A stretch of DNA of 64,000 bases from Caldithrix sp. (GTDB lineage: Bacteria; Zhuqueibacterota; Zhuqueibacteria; Thermofontimicrobiales; Sulfurfontimicrobiaceae), in contig DYKB01000001.1 in assembly GCA_020722815.1 (NCBI GenBank), positions 124,001 to 188,000 of the forward strand, in the 5' to 3' direction. The position numbers and the translations under genes are program-made. Each line of letters begins with the position of its first letter. The stretch's first letter is position 1. This document shows positions 18,256-29,719 of this stretch, piece after piece. Below the pieces are notes generated by a model. That model worked only from the letters and a program-made list of their open reading frames with translations, was not told the DNA's origin and did no database searches.

Positions 18256-19470
18256 TTAATTTATTATTCGCTTAACACGTTGCAAGGTTCGCAGACGAAA
18301 TGGATAAAAGTTCGGATCATCCGCACGAAAACTATCCTGTCGCACCAGACCTTCTGAATGAATAAATTGAAAATTACCCAGATAAATTCCCACATGCGTA
18401 ATTCGCTCTTTTTTTGAACCAAAGAATAATAAATCGGCTGGTTTTAAGTTTTCAAAATTTTTTGTAATCTCAACTTCCGAACCAACATTTACCTGCATAT
18501 TCGCATCGCGTGGTAAAATTATGCGATTCATGCGATAAACCGTACCGGTAAAGCCGGAGCAATCCATAGCTTTAATTGAAGTTCCCCCCCAAAGATAGGG
18601 AAAACCCTTTAGCATGAGTGCACTCTGGACAATACTTTCCGAAGTAGCGGCTGGCTGATTCTGCCATTTTTTCTTATCCATTACCAGATTATTTTTAACG
18701 TAGCCAGTCCGCCCATCCGGCAGTTGAATTTTTACCCATTCAGTATCTTTCTCTAATAAAGCTAATTCACCACCAAAAACAATATCAGTAATGACTGGCG
18801 ATTTTTCATTTTTTTCTGAATAAACAAGCCCCCAAAATGCTGTTACGACAACTTTTTCAAAACGATCCCATACCTGATAAATCGAATCGGTTCCTGTCGT
18901 CAATACAACCGTGTCGATCCAGCCCAAATAACCATCTTCAAGCTGTCCGAGATAGGAGCCTCCTTTTTTCTTAAGGATTTTAACTTTACTTCCCATGAGT
19001 GCCTGATTGACTAAATTCGTCGTAATCAAAGTCTCCTCATGAAGATTCGCAACGCTGATGCGGACGATAGCACAGGTATCCTTGCCCAGGGCTTTTGCGG
19101 GCAAAATTTCAACTTGATTCTGCAAAGCATATTCCATCTGTTGTTTAAATTGAGAATTTAATTCATGAAAAGCTGCCCGCAAACTGGTTTCGCCTTTCAA
19201 TTGTATTAAATTGCCCTTTAAAGTTCCCTGGATATCAAAAACTGCCAAACGCTTATCGGGACAGTATTTTTGTTGGACTTCATTAAGTATTTTTTGCAAT
19301 TGGCCGGGAAAATTATTTGAATCGGCTGGCCTGGTTGATCTGGAACTCGCACAATATAAAAAATAGAGCGAGAATACCAGAATTAAAATTTGAATACTTT
19401 TGATAAAGATGAACTGACTTTTTGGGTAAATCAAAGAATTCCGATGTTGAATAAAATGATTTTCTGGCAT
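18256..19470 (-). CDS. SH3b-NlpC/P60 cell-wall peptidase (YkfC-like gamma-D-Glu-L-diamino acid endopeptidase)
   Basis: This 404-residue envelope protein has an N-terminal membrane segment (about 24-40) ending FLYCASS. That may be a lipobox, but Tyr before Cys is atypical. Two SH3b-like modules (about 135-190 and 205-265) precede an NlpC/P60 domain with catalytic C304 in MDCSGF, H359 in THVGIYL and H371 in FIHSEG. YkfC-type enzymes cut murein peptides after D-Glu, releasing L-Ala-D-Glu dipeptides. The L-Ala-D/L-Glu epimerase that would act next is encoded two genes downstream, a ykfB/ykfC-like pairing interrupted by the NACHT gene. The 5' leader contains strong palindromes (separate entry). 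The enzyme class is firm and the substrate is inferred from the family. Confidence 0.85.
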   Translation of the reverse strand: MPENHFIQHRNSLIYPKSQFIFIKSIQILILVFSLYFLYCASSRSTRPADSNNFPGQLQKILNEVQQKYCPDKRLAVFDIQGTLKGNLIQLKGETSLRAAFHELNSQFKQQMEYALQNQVEILPAKALGKDTCAIVRISVANLHEETLITTNLVNQALMGSKVKILKKKGGSYLGQLEDGYLGWIDTVVLTTGTDSIYQVWDRFEKVVVTAFWGLVYSEKNEKSPVITDIVFGGELALLEKDTEWVKIQLPDGRTGYVKNNLVMDKKKWQNQPAATSESIVQSALMLKGFPYLWGGTSIKAMDCSGFTGTVYRMNRIILPRDANMQVNVGSEVEITKNFENLKPADLLFFGSKKERITHVGIYLGNFQFIHSEGLVRQDSFRADDPNFYPFRLRTLQRVKRIIN

Positions 19471-19498
19471 ATTTTTTCAGTCGTCTTTTTTCTCTACG

Positions 19499-19600
19499 GT
19501 GAGGATGAAATCCAGATGCCCGGGCATTTGCCAATTCAAGCAAATAAATTATTCCCCCGGGCATCAAAATGCAAAATTTATACCTTTGAAAATTAAATTA
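19499..19600 (-). promoter_or_regulatory. GC-rich structured leader upstream of the NlpC/P60 gene
   Basis: In an otherwise AT-rich stretch, a perfect 12-bp palindrome ATGCCCGGGCAT (19516-19527) and a second copy of the same arm (CCCGGGCATC, 19556-19565) form a 10-bp inverted repeat with GATGCCCGGG (19515-19524). An inner ATTTGC/GCAAAT pair sits between them (19526-19531 and 19540-19545). It lies about 30-130 bp before the peptidase start. It could be a cis-acting RNA or a protein operator. I could not assign it to a known riboswitch class. Confidence 0.45.
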
Positions 19601-19648
19601 CTGAATTATCATTATTTAGTGATGGAAAATCATGTCGATTTATTTAAG

Positions 19649-20422
19649 CTATTTCTGAATCCGGTCACGTTGAATATTCCATTTGATCCAATCTTGTTTT
19701 TCATCTACATCATTTGGACTAAAGGAACCTTGATTGAGAACTTTTCCTTTGTTATCAATCGTTATTTGCTGCATGCTTTTTACAATATAAAGCCATTCTT
19801 CCACGGAAACCTGATGCGGGCCAGGGACCTGGTGTGGACCGGGTACCTGTTGCGGCTGGATAGTTTTCGGTGTCACCGGTGGAATATCGGTGCTATTGGT
19901 AATCTGGACTTCACCATTGTATACTTTTAATTGTGTGGTTGAATCCTCATCAAAACGCAATCGCAAGGTTGTTCCGGTAATAGCAGAGACTGTCAACGGA
20001 GTAGAAATGCTAAATTTTTCTTCACCTTTTTTCTTATTGACTTTCGCCCAGATATCTCCCTCAACCAGATTGATTTTGGTTTCGCGGCGCTTTTCCTTTG
20101 TTTCCTCATATAATTGAATGACATCGATGGTCGTTTGGGGTGCCATACGGATTACTTCCAGTTCTTCAAGTTGTAATTCAGCACGGGATTTTTGATAGGT
20201 TCGCACCTTATCACCACTCAGGATACGGGTGTTTTTGGGAGCTGGTGTCCATTCAGTAACCTCACCAGCTCTTTTTTTAACACTGCCATCGACATAAGTG
20301 ACTAAGCCTTGCTTTGAAGTCGTCGGAGTACCCGCATAAAGAGCGATAAAAATAAAGAAGGCTAACGAACTGAAAACAATAATTCGATAAAATGTTGATT
20401 TGGAAGGCAAAATATTTTTCAT
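19649..20422 (-). CDS. FecR-domain periplasmic protein
   Basis: A single N-terminal membrane helix or signal peptide (about 11-29) is followed by a FecR-like domain (about 40-175). Its features are GLVTYVDGSVKKR at the start, KNTRILSGDKVRT, a central LVEGDIWAKV and STPLTVSAITGTTLRLR. FecR domains in FCB bacteria serve as periplasmic scaffold or signalling modules; no sigma factor gene accompanies this one, so a classical anti-sigma role is not supported. A short tandem VPGPHQ repeat (about 194-206) links the domain to a charged C-terminal tail. The protein lies between an unknown cytoplasmic protein and the NlpC/P60 peptidase, and a role in sensing or organising the envelope is only a guess. 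Confidence 0.75.
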   Translation of the reverse strand: MKNILPSKSTFYRIIVFSSLAFFIFIALYAGTPTTSKQGLVTYVDGSVKKRAGEVTEWTPAPKNTRILSGDKVRTYQKSRAELQLEELEVIRMAPQTTIDVIQLYEETKEKRRETKINLVEGDIWAKVNKKKGEEKFSISTPLTVSAITGTTLRLRFDEDSTTQLKVYNGEVQITNSTDIPPVTPKTIQPQQVPGPHQVPGPHQVSVEEWLYIVKSMQQITIDNKGKVLNQGSFSPNDVDEKQDWIKWNIQRDRIQK

Positions 20423-20483
20423 GGCGAATCTCTCCTTACTTTATATGAAATATACCTGTTAAGGAATCATTTTTAATGGGTTA

Positions 20484-20541
20484 CTTGAAAAATCAGGTAT
20501 CTCCGGATCACTATTGATAAGAAAATTCCTGAGTTTTCAAG
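20484..20541. repeat. Inverted repeat between the 498-residue gene and the FecR gene
   Basis: A 14-bp arm at 20484-20497 (CTTGAAAAATCAGG) pairs with 20528-20541 with one mismatch across a 30-nt spacer. No clear U-tract follows on the minus strand, so it is not a standard intrinsic terminator. It could be an operator upstream of the FecR gene or a weak transcript-end structure. Confidence 0.4.
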
Positions 20542-20574
20542 GAGTTTAAAAATTCACATCCTTAACGCGAAAAG

Positions 20575-22071
20575 CTATTCCTTTTTCGGAAAATAGCGAC
20601 CAAAAACAATATCTCCCAGCCGGATAGCTTCTTTGGAAAATGGATCAATTTTCCGTTTCGCCAGCTCCTGGTCAATTCGTAATTTTGCTTCCCGCCAATT
20701 TTGTAACGCCTGCAATTCATAAATAAATTTATCATAAGCGTTTTCATCTTTATGAAAGATATTTCGGACGAATAGCTTTTTATTTTTTAAGTCAATCAAA
20801 TTCACCAGGTCCGGGAGTACATCATGATGATTATTCTCCGGTGTATCGAATCGAATCCCCAAATCACCAAGACCATCCCATCGTTCTTCGGCTTTTACAT
20901 TTCGGGTTGATAGCGATGATTCAGACTTTCGATAATTCACATTTGGCTTACTAAATTGAACTGGTTCTGGTTCCTTTTTTTCAATTCGGCCAATATTTTC
21001 ACGTCCAACGACATTTGATTTTTGAGTGCCGTAGAGCACCCAATTTTCTGAATGCTCACCCTTAGGATTGGCCAGTTTTGCCGCTTTTGAAAATATTTTT
21101 TCTTCCAGATCCTCCGAACCAAACGCAATTTCAAATTCGGATTTCAGATTATTTAAATGAAAAGCGGGAGCCTCATACGTTTTTGTTGGCTCTGGTTTCG
21201 GTGCTTCAGGTTTGGTAACACTTATTTTTGAAGGCATCGATTTCTCATTCCGAGAATCATTGACGCCAATATTATTATCAGACTTTGGCGGACGACTTTT
21301 CGGCTTCCGTTCCAGAATTGCCTGAATTTCTGGAATTTCAAATTCTGATTTATGGTTATTTTTATATGTAATTTTAAACCTTTTGATAAAGGAATTTAAA
21401 TTACGTTCCTGTAGCATTAACAAGATTAATTTAAGCGCAATCTGTGTTGTCTGAGATCCCCGAACCAATTTAAAAAATTCAGCCACAGTTGCCACATCAT
21501 CCAGAAAACTGGTTGCGGCATTTTTACCATAAACGCCTTCTTCTGCTTTAAATGCAATTCGGGCAAAAGTATCCGGTGTAAGCACTTTGATATCCATATC
21601 TTTTGCCATTTTCATCATATTCCGGATGTAGGGTCGGTTGTCATCGAAACTGAGGATCACCTGTAAAAATTGCTCCAAAGAACAAGAAGCTTTATTTTTA
21701 AAAATAATCTGTTGCAATGTTTGACGGGGTTTAATTAAAAAATCAAACTCCAAACTAATCGTTTTTTCGATTAATTCTTCCAATTCTTTGCCAGATAAAA
21801 TAATCGCGTTCTGGAAAGCATTTTCCAGATTCGCCAGCGCCGCTTTAATTTCTCGTGTATTTAAATAATAACGTTCATTATTGGCAATTGAAATAGGATT
21901 TTCAGACAGATATATTTTTTTAACCTGTATTTTTAAATAGTACTTAAAAAATTTTGGCAGGTCCAGTTGAATTGCTTTTGCAAAAATCAATTGGTCCCTA
22001 TCCCCCAATAAACGCTTTTTGAGATCTGAACATAACTCCTTTTTTGTCAAATCCAGATTATAAGATTCCAT
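20575..22071 (-). CDS. Uncharacterised 498-residue soluble protein downstream of gyrA
   Basis: I do not recognise this family. The N-terminal half (about 1-240) is predicted to be largely helical. The middle (about 250-390) is rich in Pro, Lys, Ser and Glu and probably disordered. A short ordered C-terminal block (about 415-498) ends RLGDIVFGRYFPKKE. There is no signal peptide or membrane helix. AGGAAGAAG lies just before the ATG. The gene starts 37 bp after gyrA on the same strand, so it is probably co-transcribed with the gyrase genes. The linker flanked by ordered domains suggests a scaffold or adaptor, but that is speculation. Confidence 0.6.
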   Translation of the reverse strand: MESYNLDLTKKELCSDLKKRLLGDRDQLIFAKAIQLDLPKFFKYYLKIQVKKIYLSENPISIANNERYYLNTREIKAALANLENAFQNAIILSGKELEELIEKTISLEFDFLIKPRQTLQQIIFKNKASCSLEQFLQVILSFDDNRPYIRNMMKMAKDMDIKVLTPDTFARIAFKAEEGVYGKNAATSFLDDVATVAEFFKLVRGSQTTQIALKLILLMLQERNLNSFIKRFKITYKNNHKSEFEIPEIQAILERKPKSRPPKSDNNIGVNDSRNEKSMPSKISVTKPEAPKPEPTKTYEAPAFHLNNLKSEFEIAFGSEDLEEKIFSKAAKLANPKGEHSENWVLYGTQKSNVVGRENIGRIEKKEPEPVQFSKPNVNYRKSESSLSTRNVKAEERWDGLGDLGIRFDTPENNHHDVLPDLVNLIDLKNKKLFVRNIFHKDENAYDKFIYELQALQNWREAKLRIDQELAKRKIDPFSKEAIRLGDIVFGRYFPKKE

Positions 22072-22108
22072 TTTTCTTCTTCCTGAAGTTTTATAAAATT
22101 AACTCTCC

Positions 22109-24619
22109 TTAACTTTCTTTATCAAAAAGATCACCAGTTTCTAACAAATTATCCGGCCCCGGTGTATTCGGCTGATGATTTTCACCATTTTCTTCGGTTT
22201 CTTTCGGAACTTTAGCCACATCGGCTATTTGATCGCCTTTTTTCAGATTGATGAGGCGAATTCCTTGTGTATTTCGACTACTTATTTTAATTGCGGATGA
22301 TTTTTGTCGAATTATCATGCCACCGGTTGAAACAATCATTAAATCTTCTTCATCCGTAACATCCATAATTGCCACCATTTTGCCAGTTCGATCGGTTAAT
22401 TTCATGGTGATAATCCCTTTACCACCACGGTTTGTGATCCGATAATCATCCAAAAGGCTCCGTTTACCAAAACCCTTGTCGGTAACAACAAGTATTGAGG
22501 CTTCCCGAGTAATCGTAACCATTCCGACCACTTTATCGCCCTTGCTGAGATTGATTCCTGTAACACCAGTAGCTGTACGTCCCATATCCCGCACATGGCT
22601 CTCATGAAATCGAATAGCTTTCCCCATTTGGGTTCCGAGAATAATTTCATGGTTTCCATTGGTAATTTGGGCACTAATCAGCCGATCTTCAGGACGAATA
22701 TTAATGGCATTGATTCCACCTTTTCGGGGATTTCCATAGGCGGAAAGAATAGTCTTTTTTACGATACCATTGGCAGTTGCCATAATAACATAATGCTTAT
22801 CATCAAAACTCCGAACCGGCACAAATGCAGCTATTTTCTCACCCGTTTCAATATCGAGCAAATTAATAATCGCCCGGCCTTTTGAACCTTTGCCTGCTTG
22901 TGGAATTTCATAAACTTTTAGCCAGTAACAACGGCCTGTATTGGAAAAGAATAAAATATAGTGATGGGTCGAAGCAATAAAAAGATGCTCCGCAAAATCT
23001 TCTTCACTGGCTTTCGCCGCCGTAACTCCTTTTCCACCCCGTATTTGACGACGATACTGTGAGGAGGGCAAACGCTTAATAAAGCCACTGTGAGAAATGG
23101 TAATGACCATGTTCTCTTCCGCAATCATATCTTCTAACTTGATTTCTTCGGTTTCGCCGACAATTTCTGTTCGACGTGCATCCCCAAAATTTTCTTTCAG
23201 TTCCAGCAATTCTTCCTTAACAATTTGCATTCGTTGGGGTCGGCTTTCCAGGATACCTTTTAACTTTTCAATTAATTTTAAAAGTTCGCGATATTCATCG
23301 ATAATTTTTTGCTTTTCTAAGTTTGTTAATTGCTGCAAGCGCATATCCAAAATTGCCTGCGCCTGAATTTCTGATAACTTAAAACGGCTCATCAATTTTT
23401 GTCGGGCGGATTCCGGATTTATCGATTTTTTAATTATCTCAATCACTTCATCAATATTGTCCAGGGCTATTTTTAAACCTTCGAGAATATGGGCCCGCTT
23501 TTCGGCAACTTTGAGTTCATATTGTGTTCGTTTTAATACAATTTCATGCCGAAATTCCAGGAAATAATTGAGCATCTCTTTCAGATTCAGAACTTTGGGC
23601 TTGTTATCCACTAATGCCAACATGATCACGCCAAAGGTAACCTGCATCGGTGAAAGTCGATATAAAGAATTTAAAATAACTTCAGCCCTGGCATCACGCT
23701 TTAACTCGAATACAATTCTTGTGCCATCACGGTCACTTTCATCCCGAATATCGGCAATTCCTTCGATTTTCTTCTCATTGATGAGGCCTGCAATTTTTTC
23801 TATTAAATTCGCTTTATTTACTTGATAGGGAATTTCAGTAACGACAATATTTTCTTTACCATTGCGAAGAATTTCGGTATTGGCCCGTGCACGAATGACT
23901 AAACGGCCACGGCCGGTTTCATACGCTTCCTTAATGCCTTCTCTTCCATATATAATGGCACCTGTCGGAAAATCAGGTCCTGACACATAATGTCCCAATT
24001 CCTGGATTGTCAGGCCAGGCTTTTCAATTAATGCAATCAGTGCATCGACAATTTCAGTGAGATTATGCGGGGGTATATTCGTCGCCATCCCGACCGCGAT
24101 TCCTGAAGAACCATTTACCAACAAGTTTGGTAAGCGGGAAGGCAGAACGGTCGGCTCTTCAAGTGATTCATCAAAATTGGGGACAAAAGTAATTGTTTCC
24201 TTTTCAATATCGCGTAAAACTTCCTCTGCAATTTTTGCTAATCGGGCTTCAGTGTAACGCATAGCCGCTGGTGCATCCCCATCAACAGAACCGAAATTAC
24301 CCTGTCCGTCGACCAATGGATAGCGTAATGAAAAATCCTGTACCATGCGCACCATGGCATCGTAGACCGCGCTATCGCCATGCGGGTGATATTTACCTAA
24401 TACCTCTCCAACAATACGCGCACTTTTTTTATAAGCGGTATTGAACCGGAGGCCGAGTTCGCGCATTCCAAATAAAATCCGCCGATGAACCGGTTTCAAA
24501 CCATCACGAACATCAGGCAACGCTCGCCCAACAATAACTGACATGGAGTAATCAATATATGAATTTTTCATCTCCTCTTCGAGAATCACAGGAACTACTT
24601 TTTCATTTTCTGAATACAT
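22109..24619 (-). CDS. gyrA: DNA gyrase subunit A
   Basis: This 836-residue subunit breaks and rejoins DNA in the GyrA2GyrB2 supercoiling enzyme. The catalytic Tyr lies in [10 protein letters not shown] (about 122). The quinolone-resistance region [17 protein letters not shown] carries Ser and Asp at the two key positions, so no classical resistance change is visible. The C-terminal domain is a beta-pinwheel with a GyrA box QIRGGKG (about 537), one conservative change from QRRGGKG, supporting gyrase over topoisomerase IV. The acidic C-terminal tail is usual. AAGGG precedes the ATG. gyrB lies 120 bp upstream on the same strand in the classic origin-proximal order. Confidence 0.97.
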   Translation of the reverse strand: MYSENEKVVPVILEEEMKNSYIDYSMSVIVGRALPDVRDGLKPVHRRILFGMRELGLRFNTAYKKSARIVGEVLGKYHPHGDSAVYDAMVRMVQDFSLRYPLVDGQGNFGSVDGDAPAAMRYTEARLAKIAEEVLRDIEKETITFVPNFDESLEEPTVLPSRLPNLLVNGSSGIAVGMATNIPPHNLTEIVDALIALIEKPGLTIQELGHYVSGPDFPTGAIIYGREGIKEAYETGRGRLVIRARANTEILRNGKENIVVTEIPYQVNKANLIEKIAGLINEKKIEGIADIRDESDRDGTRIVFELKRDARAEVILNSLYRLSPMQVTFGVIMLALVDNKPKVLNLKEMLNYFLEFRHEIVLKRTQYELKVAEKRAHILEGLKIALDNIDEVIEIIKKSINPESARQKLMSRFKLSEIQAQAILDMRLQQLTNLEKQKIIDEYRELLKLIEKLKGILESRPQRMQIVKEELLELKENFGDARRTEIVGETEEIKLEDMIAEENMVITISHSGFIKRLPSSQYRRQIRGGKGVTAAKASEEDFAEHLFIASTHHYILFFSNTGRCYWLKVYEIPQAGKGSKGRAIINLLDIETGEKIAAFVPVRSFDDKHYVIMATANGIVKKTILSAYGNPRKGGINAINIRPEDRLISAQITNGNHEIILGTQMGKAIRFHESHVRDMGRTATGVTGINLSKGDKVVGMVTITREASILVVTDKGFGKRSLLDDYRITNRGGKGIITMKLTDRTGKMVAIMDVTDEEDLMIVSTGGMIIRQKSSAIKISSRNTQGIRLINLKKGDQIADVAKVPKETEENGENHQPNTPGPDNLLETGDLFDKES

Positions 24620-24739
24620 ACTACCCTTTCACAATATATTAAGCATCAAATCTCAAGTCGCAGGTAAAATGAAAGATTATAAGAATAAATAATCCTTTCA
24701 CAGGTTCAGTATTTATAAATCGTTAACTGAACAGTCTAT

Positions 24740-26674
<1,935 letters not shown>

Positions 26675-26706
26675 TCATTACACCTTAAATTCAACCTTCA
26701 TATCAA

Positions 26707-27000
26707 TTATAAAAAAATAATTTCTGTAATAATCCGCTCTTTTAAAGTCTTTTGGATATTCTTTAGCAGATTCAGCTTTTGATAGTGAAGCTCATTCCGC
26801 CAAACATCATTTTTAACTTTTAAATAAAGAACGCCATCTTTTACCCGAATCGGTTCAGTCGCTGCGGAAATGGTACTTCCCGCAATTTCGTGCCATTTGA
26901 CAATAACTTCATTTTCTTTTATTTTTTTGTCAAAATGATAAAGGCGAGCGAGTTTATCGATAAGCTCGCCAATTGTATTAATTTTTCCACCGCGTTTCAG
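26707..27000 (-). CDS. dciA: DciA-like (DUF721) helicase-loading protein, apparently starting at CTG
   Basis: Translating the minus strand between recF and gyrB gives a 97-residue DUF721 protein. Hallmarks are NTIGELIDKLARLYHFD, VKWHEIAGSTISAATEP, RVKDGVLYLKVKNDVWRNEL and a final KERIITEIIF. DciA helps load the replicative helicase DnaB in bacteria that lack DnaC/DnaI, and its place beside recF, dnaN and dnaA is typical. No ATG, GTG or TTG occurs anywhere in this frame after the upstream stop. A CTG at 27000 follows GAGGT by four bases and gives an N-terminus (LKRGGKINTIG) matching family starts, so I take it as the start. An ATA at 27021 is the main alternative. A sequence error is possible, but the whole family motif set is in one frame. 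Confidence 0.8.
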   Translation of the reverse strand: MKRGGKINTIGELIDKLARLYHFDKKIKENEVIVKWHEIAGSTISAATEPIRVKDGVLYLKVKNDVWRNELHYQKLNLLKNIQKTLKERIITEIIFL

Positions 27001-27022
27001 ATAGACCTCGACAGCTTTTATA

Positions 27023-28135
27023 CTAAATACTATTCAGAATTGTGTTCTGTTTGATTAAATACTCCTTTTTTTGACTCAAGGAATTAATAAACTCCAATTT
27101 CTTAGCGTTTGTAACAAATGTCTGACCGGTATTTTGTAAAATGGCCAGAATTGTTCTTTCACGATTCCGATCAAGATCTGAAAACAGATCATCCAGTAAA
27201 ATAATCGGTGTTTCTTCGCGCTTTTTCTTTAAATAATAAAATTCTGCCAGTTTCAAAGCGACCAGTAAAGATTTATGCTGTCCTCGGGAACCGTAAGTTT
27301 TAAGCGCATTATTATCAATTTTAAAATCATAATCATCCCGATGTGGACCTTTTAGTGTAATACCCCGCTTGAGTTCATACTTTAGATTATGATTTAAAAT
27401 CGAGGTGAATATCGTCTGGATATCTTTTTCATCTTGAAACGGAATTGAAGGTCGATAAGAAAAATCGATTGATTCATTCGCGAAATTCAATTCCTTGTAG
27501 ATCCGCGCCAGGAGAGGACAGAATTCGGAGACGAAAGCCTGTCTGAATTTTATTACGAAACTACCATATTCTATTAAATTTTTATTCCAGGGCTCTAAAA
27601 TCGCTGCATTATATTGTTTCTGTCGAATAAAATCCAGTAATATTTTATTTCGTTGTTTAAGAATCCGATTATATTGCTGCAAAGTATTAAGATAGGTTGC
27701 ATCTTCCTGTGAAAGTAACATATCAAAAAGACGTCGTCTTCCATCAGGCCCGCCACTGATGATATTATAATCATCAGGACTTAATAACACGACTGGAAAC
27801 TTGCCAATCAGTACTGAATATCTGGTAATTTTCTTTTCTTCCAGATAAATGGATTTACCTTCAGATTCGGAATATAAAAAGATAACTTTTTGTTCAATAT
27901 GGCGATCAAAAACAAAATGGCCTTCTATCCGGGCAAAAGCCTTATTAAATTGTATTATTTCACGTTCAGATTGGGTACGAAAGCCTTTAGAAAAACATAA
28001 TAAAAAAATGGCTTCTATGATATTCGTTTTCCCCTGAGCATTATCTCCGTAAAAAATATTACAACCAGGATTAAATTCTAATTTCGCTTTTTCATAATTT
28101 CTAAAATTGAGTAACTCTAATTTTTTTAAATACAT
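27023..28135 (-). CDS. recF: DNA replication and repair protein RecF
   Basis: The 370-residue SMC-like ATPase acts with RecO and RecR in loading RecA at gaps. It starts with KKLELLNFRNYEKAKLEF, followed by the Walker A GDNAQGKTNIIEAI (about 30-43). A signature region lies near KTYGSRGQHKSLLVALKLAE, and Walker B near PIILLDDLFSDLD (about 320). Length and motif order are standard. It is nine bases downstream of dnaN and its stop is 22 bases before the proposed dciA start, in an origin-linked operon. Confidence 0.96.
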   Translation of the reverse strand: MYLKKLELLNFRNYEKAKLEFNPGCNIFYGDNAQGKTNIIEAIFLLCFSKGFRTQSEREIIQFNKAFARIEGHFVFDRHIEQKVIFLYSESEGKSIYLEEKKITRYSVLIGKFPVVLLSPDDYNIISGGPDGRRRLFDMLLSQEDATYLNTLQQYNRILKQRNKILLDFIRQKQYNAAILEPWNKNLIEYGSFVIKFRQAFVSEFCPLLARIYKELNFANESIDFSYRPSIPFQDEKDIQTIFTSILNHNLKYELKRGITLKGPHRDDYDFKIDNNALKTYGSRGQHKSLLVALKLAEFYYLKKKREETPIILLDDLFSDLDRNRERTILAILQNTGQTFVTNAKKLEFINSLSQKKEYLIKQNTILNSI

Positions 28136-28144
28136 ACCATGAAA

Positions 28145-29278
28145 CTAATCATCGGTTAAGCGAATGGGCATCAGAAGCATCTGTAAATTTTCACCCTTGA
28201 GCTGTTCTCCAGGATGAATCAATGCCGCGTTTTTGGGTGATTTTAAAAGAAAAATCACATCCTTTGTATCGATATTTTTTATGATATCCAGAATATAAAC
28301 TGCATTATAGCCGATTTCAAAACTTTCTCCCGAAAATTCAACCGGCATACTTTCCACCGCTTCGCCACCAAAATCAATGTCTTCAGAACGAATATCCATC
28401 TGATTGGCATTAATAATAAATCGCACCTGATGCGTAATCGAATTCGAAAAAATTGACACCCGTTTTGTTGATGAAAGAAGACTATCTTTATCCACTGTCA
28501 ATTTTAAATCGTTATCCAGCGGAATGACACTTTCATATTTTGGATATTTGCCTTCAATTAGTTTCGTATAAATTGAAGTCCCTTCCCATTTAAACGTGGC
28601 ATGATTTTCACCGATGGTAATTTTGATATCCAGGCCTTCTTTTAAAGGGATGTCGTCGAAATTTTTAAGTAATAAACTGAGCGATTTGGTTGGCACGATA
28701 ATCGATTTTTCAAAACCGGGTGATTGAAAATTCTGATTAATTATTTTTGATAATCGATGGCCATCGGTTGCCACCAATCGCAGTTCATGTTCAAATATCT
28801 GAAAGTAAACGCCCATGAGCGTTGTACGTAATTCATCCGTGGTTACCGCAAAAATTGTTTTATTAATCATCCTTGATAATTGTTTACTATTAACGGAAAT
28901 TTCCCCTTCATTCTCATCAACAATGATATTCGGAAATTCATCGCGATTTTCACCAGCTAATCGATAAACGCCCTTTTCAGTTTTAAGCGTTATATTGTCT
29001 TTTTCATCAGAATTGATCTCTATGGGTATATCGGGTAATTCACGAACAATATCGACAATTAATTTAGCAGGAATCGTTAAAGCACCGCTTTCAACTGGTT
29101 GAACCGTAATTTCGGTTGAAATGGATATTTCAAGATCGGTACCGGTTATTCTTAAAATGTTTTCATTTAACTCAAGCAAAATATTGCTTAAAATGGGTAT
29201 CGAAGTTTTTGAAGGAATCACTCCAATAACTTTTTGTAATGCATTCAAAAAAACAGTTTGATTTACATTAAAATGCAT
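28145..29278 (-). CDS. dnaN: DNA polymerase III beta sliding clamp
   Basis: This 377-residue protein has the three-fold clamp-domain organisation and begins MHFNVNQTVFLNALQKVIGVIPSKT-like, as in DnaN. Recognisable blocks include LPIL-like SILLELNENILRITGTDLEIS, LRTTLMGVYF, LRLVATDGHRLS and the C-terminal LLMPIRL, equivalent to the usual PMRL end. The clamp encircles DNA and tethers the replicase and repair factors. GGGAGG lies before the ATG. It is separated from dnaA by a 441-bp region with DnaA boxes. Confidence 0.97.
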   Translation of the reverse strand: MHFNVNQTVFLNALQKVIGVIPSKTSIPILSNILLELNENILRITGTDLEISISTEITVQPVESGALTIPAKLIVDIVRELPDIPIEINSDEKDNITLKTEKGVYRLAGENRDEFPNIIVDENEGEISVNSKQLSRMINKTIFAVTTDELRTTLMGVYFQIFEHELRLVATDGHRLSKIINQNFQSPGFEKSIIVPTKSLSLLLKNFDDIPLKEGLDIKITIGENHATFKWEGTSIYTKLIEGKYPKYESVIPLDNDLKLTVDKDSLLSSTKRVSIFSNSITHQVRFIINANQMDIRSEDIDFGGEAVESMPVEFSGESFEIGYNAVYILDIIKNIDTKDVIFLLKSPKNAALIHPGEQLKGENLQMLLMPIRLTDD

Positions 29279-29719
29279 AATTCCTCCCGCTGGCTTATAA
29301 TGGATTGGTATTAATCCGCTATTTTCATTTAAGATATGAAAACATTAATTTTGGATCAACTTTAAGATAAGGAATCTTTTTATAATATTCAAGGGAAATT
29401 TTGACATCTTAAGTTTATAAAAAGATAATACAGAGAACTATAAAATAAGTAATAATTATAGACAATGTGGATATGTGAATAATTGTTAACAGCCTTTCTG
29501 CTATTTCTAATATAATTAATAAGATAAGGACTTCTATTTTTTAGTAATTTTATATATTTTATGTGGATTCATGGTGGAAAACTTGTTCAGAAGTCTTAAT
29601 TTATTCAGACGTCTTTCGCTTTCTTTTATTCCGATATGATTTTGGGTGAGTTTTGCACGCTGAATTCACATTAATTCACATAAAAATCGGGATTTTGTGA
29701 ATAACCCTGTGGAAAAATA
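29279..29719. other. oriC: dnaA-dnaN intergenic region with DnaA-box cluster (part of oriC)
   Basis: This 441-bp AT-rich gap holds several DnaA-box-like 9-mers. TGTGGATAT (29466-29474, one mismatch) abuts TGTGAATAA (29474-29482, fits TTATNCACA on the other strand). Another TGTGAATAA occurs at 29696-29704, TAATTCACA at 29672-29680 and TGTGGAAAA at 29708-29716. AT-only tracts (about 29415-29460 and 29531-29562) could be unwinding elements. No gene was seen. Confidence 0.65.

Noticed and set aside
19471..19600. c-di-AMP (ydaO) riboswitch before the NlpC/P60 gene
   Set aside because: GGGGGAA and the gene context are suggestive, but the conserved 3' half of the riboswitch is not recognisable, so I list only an unassigned structured leader.
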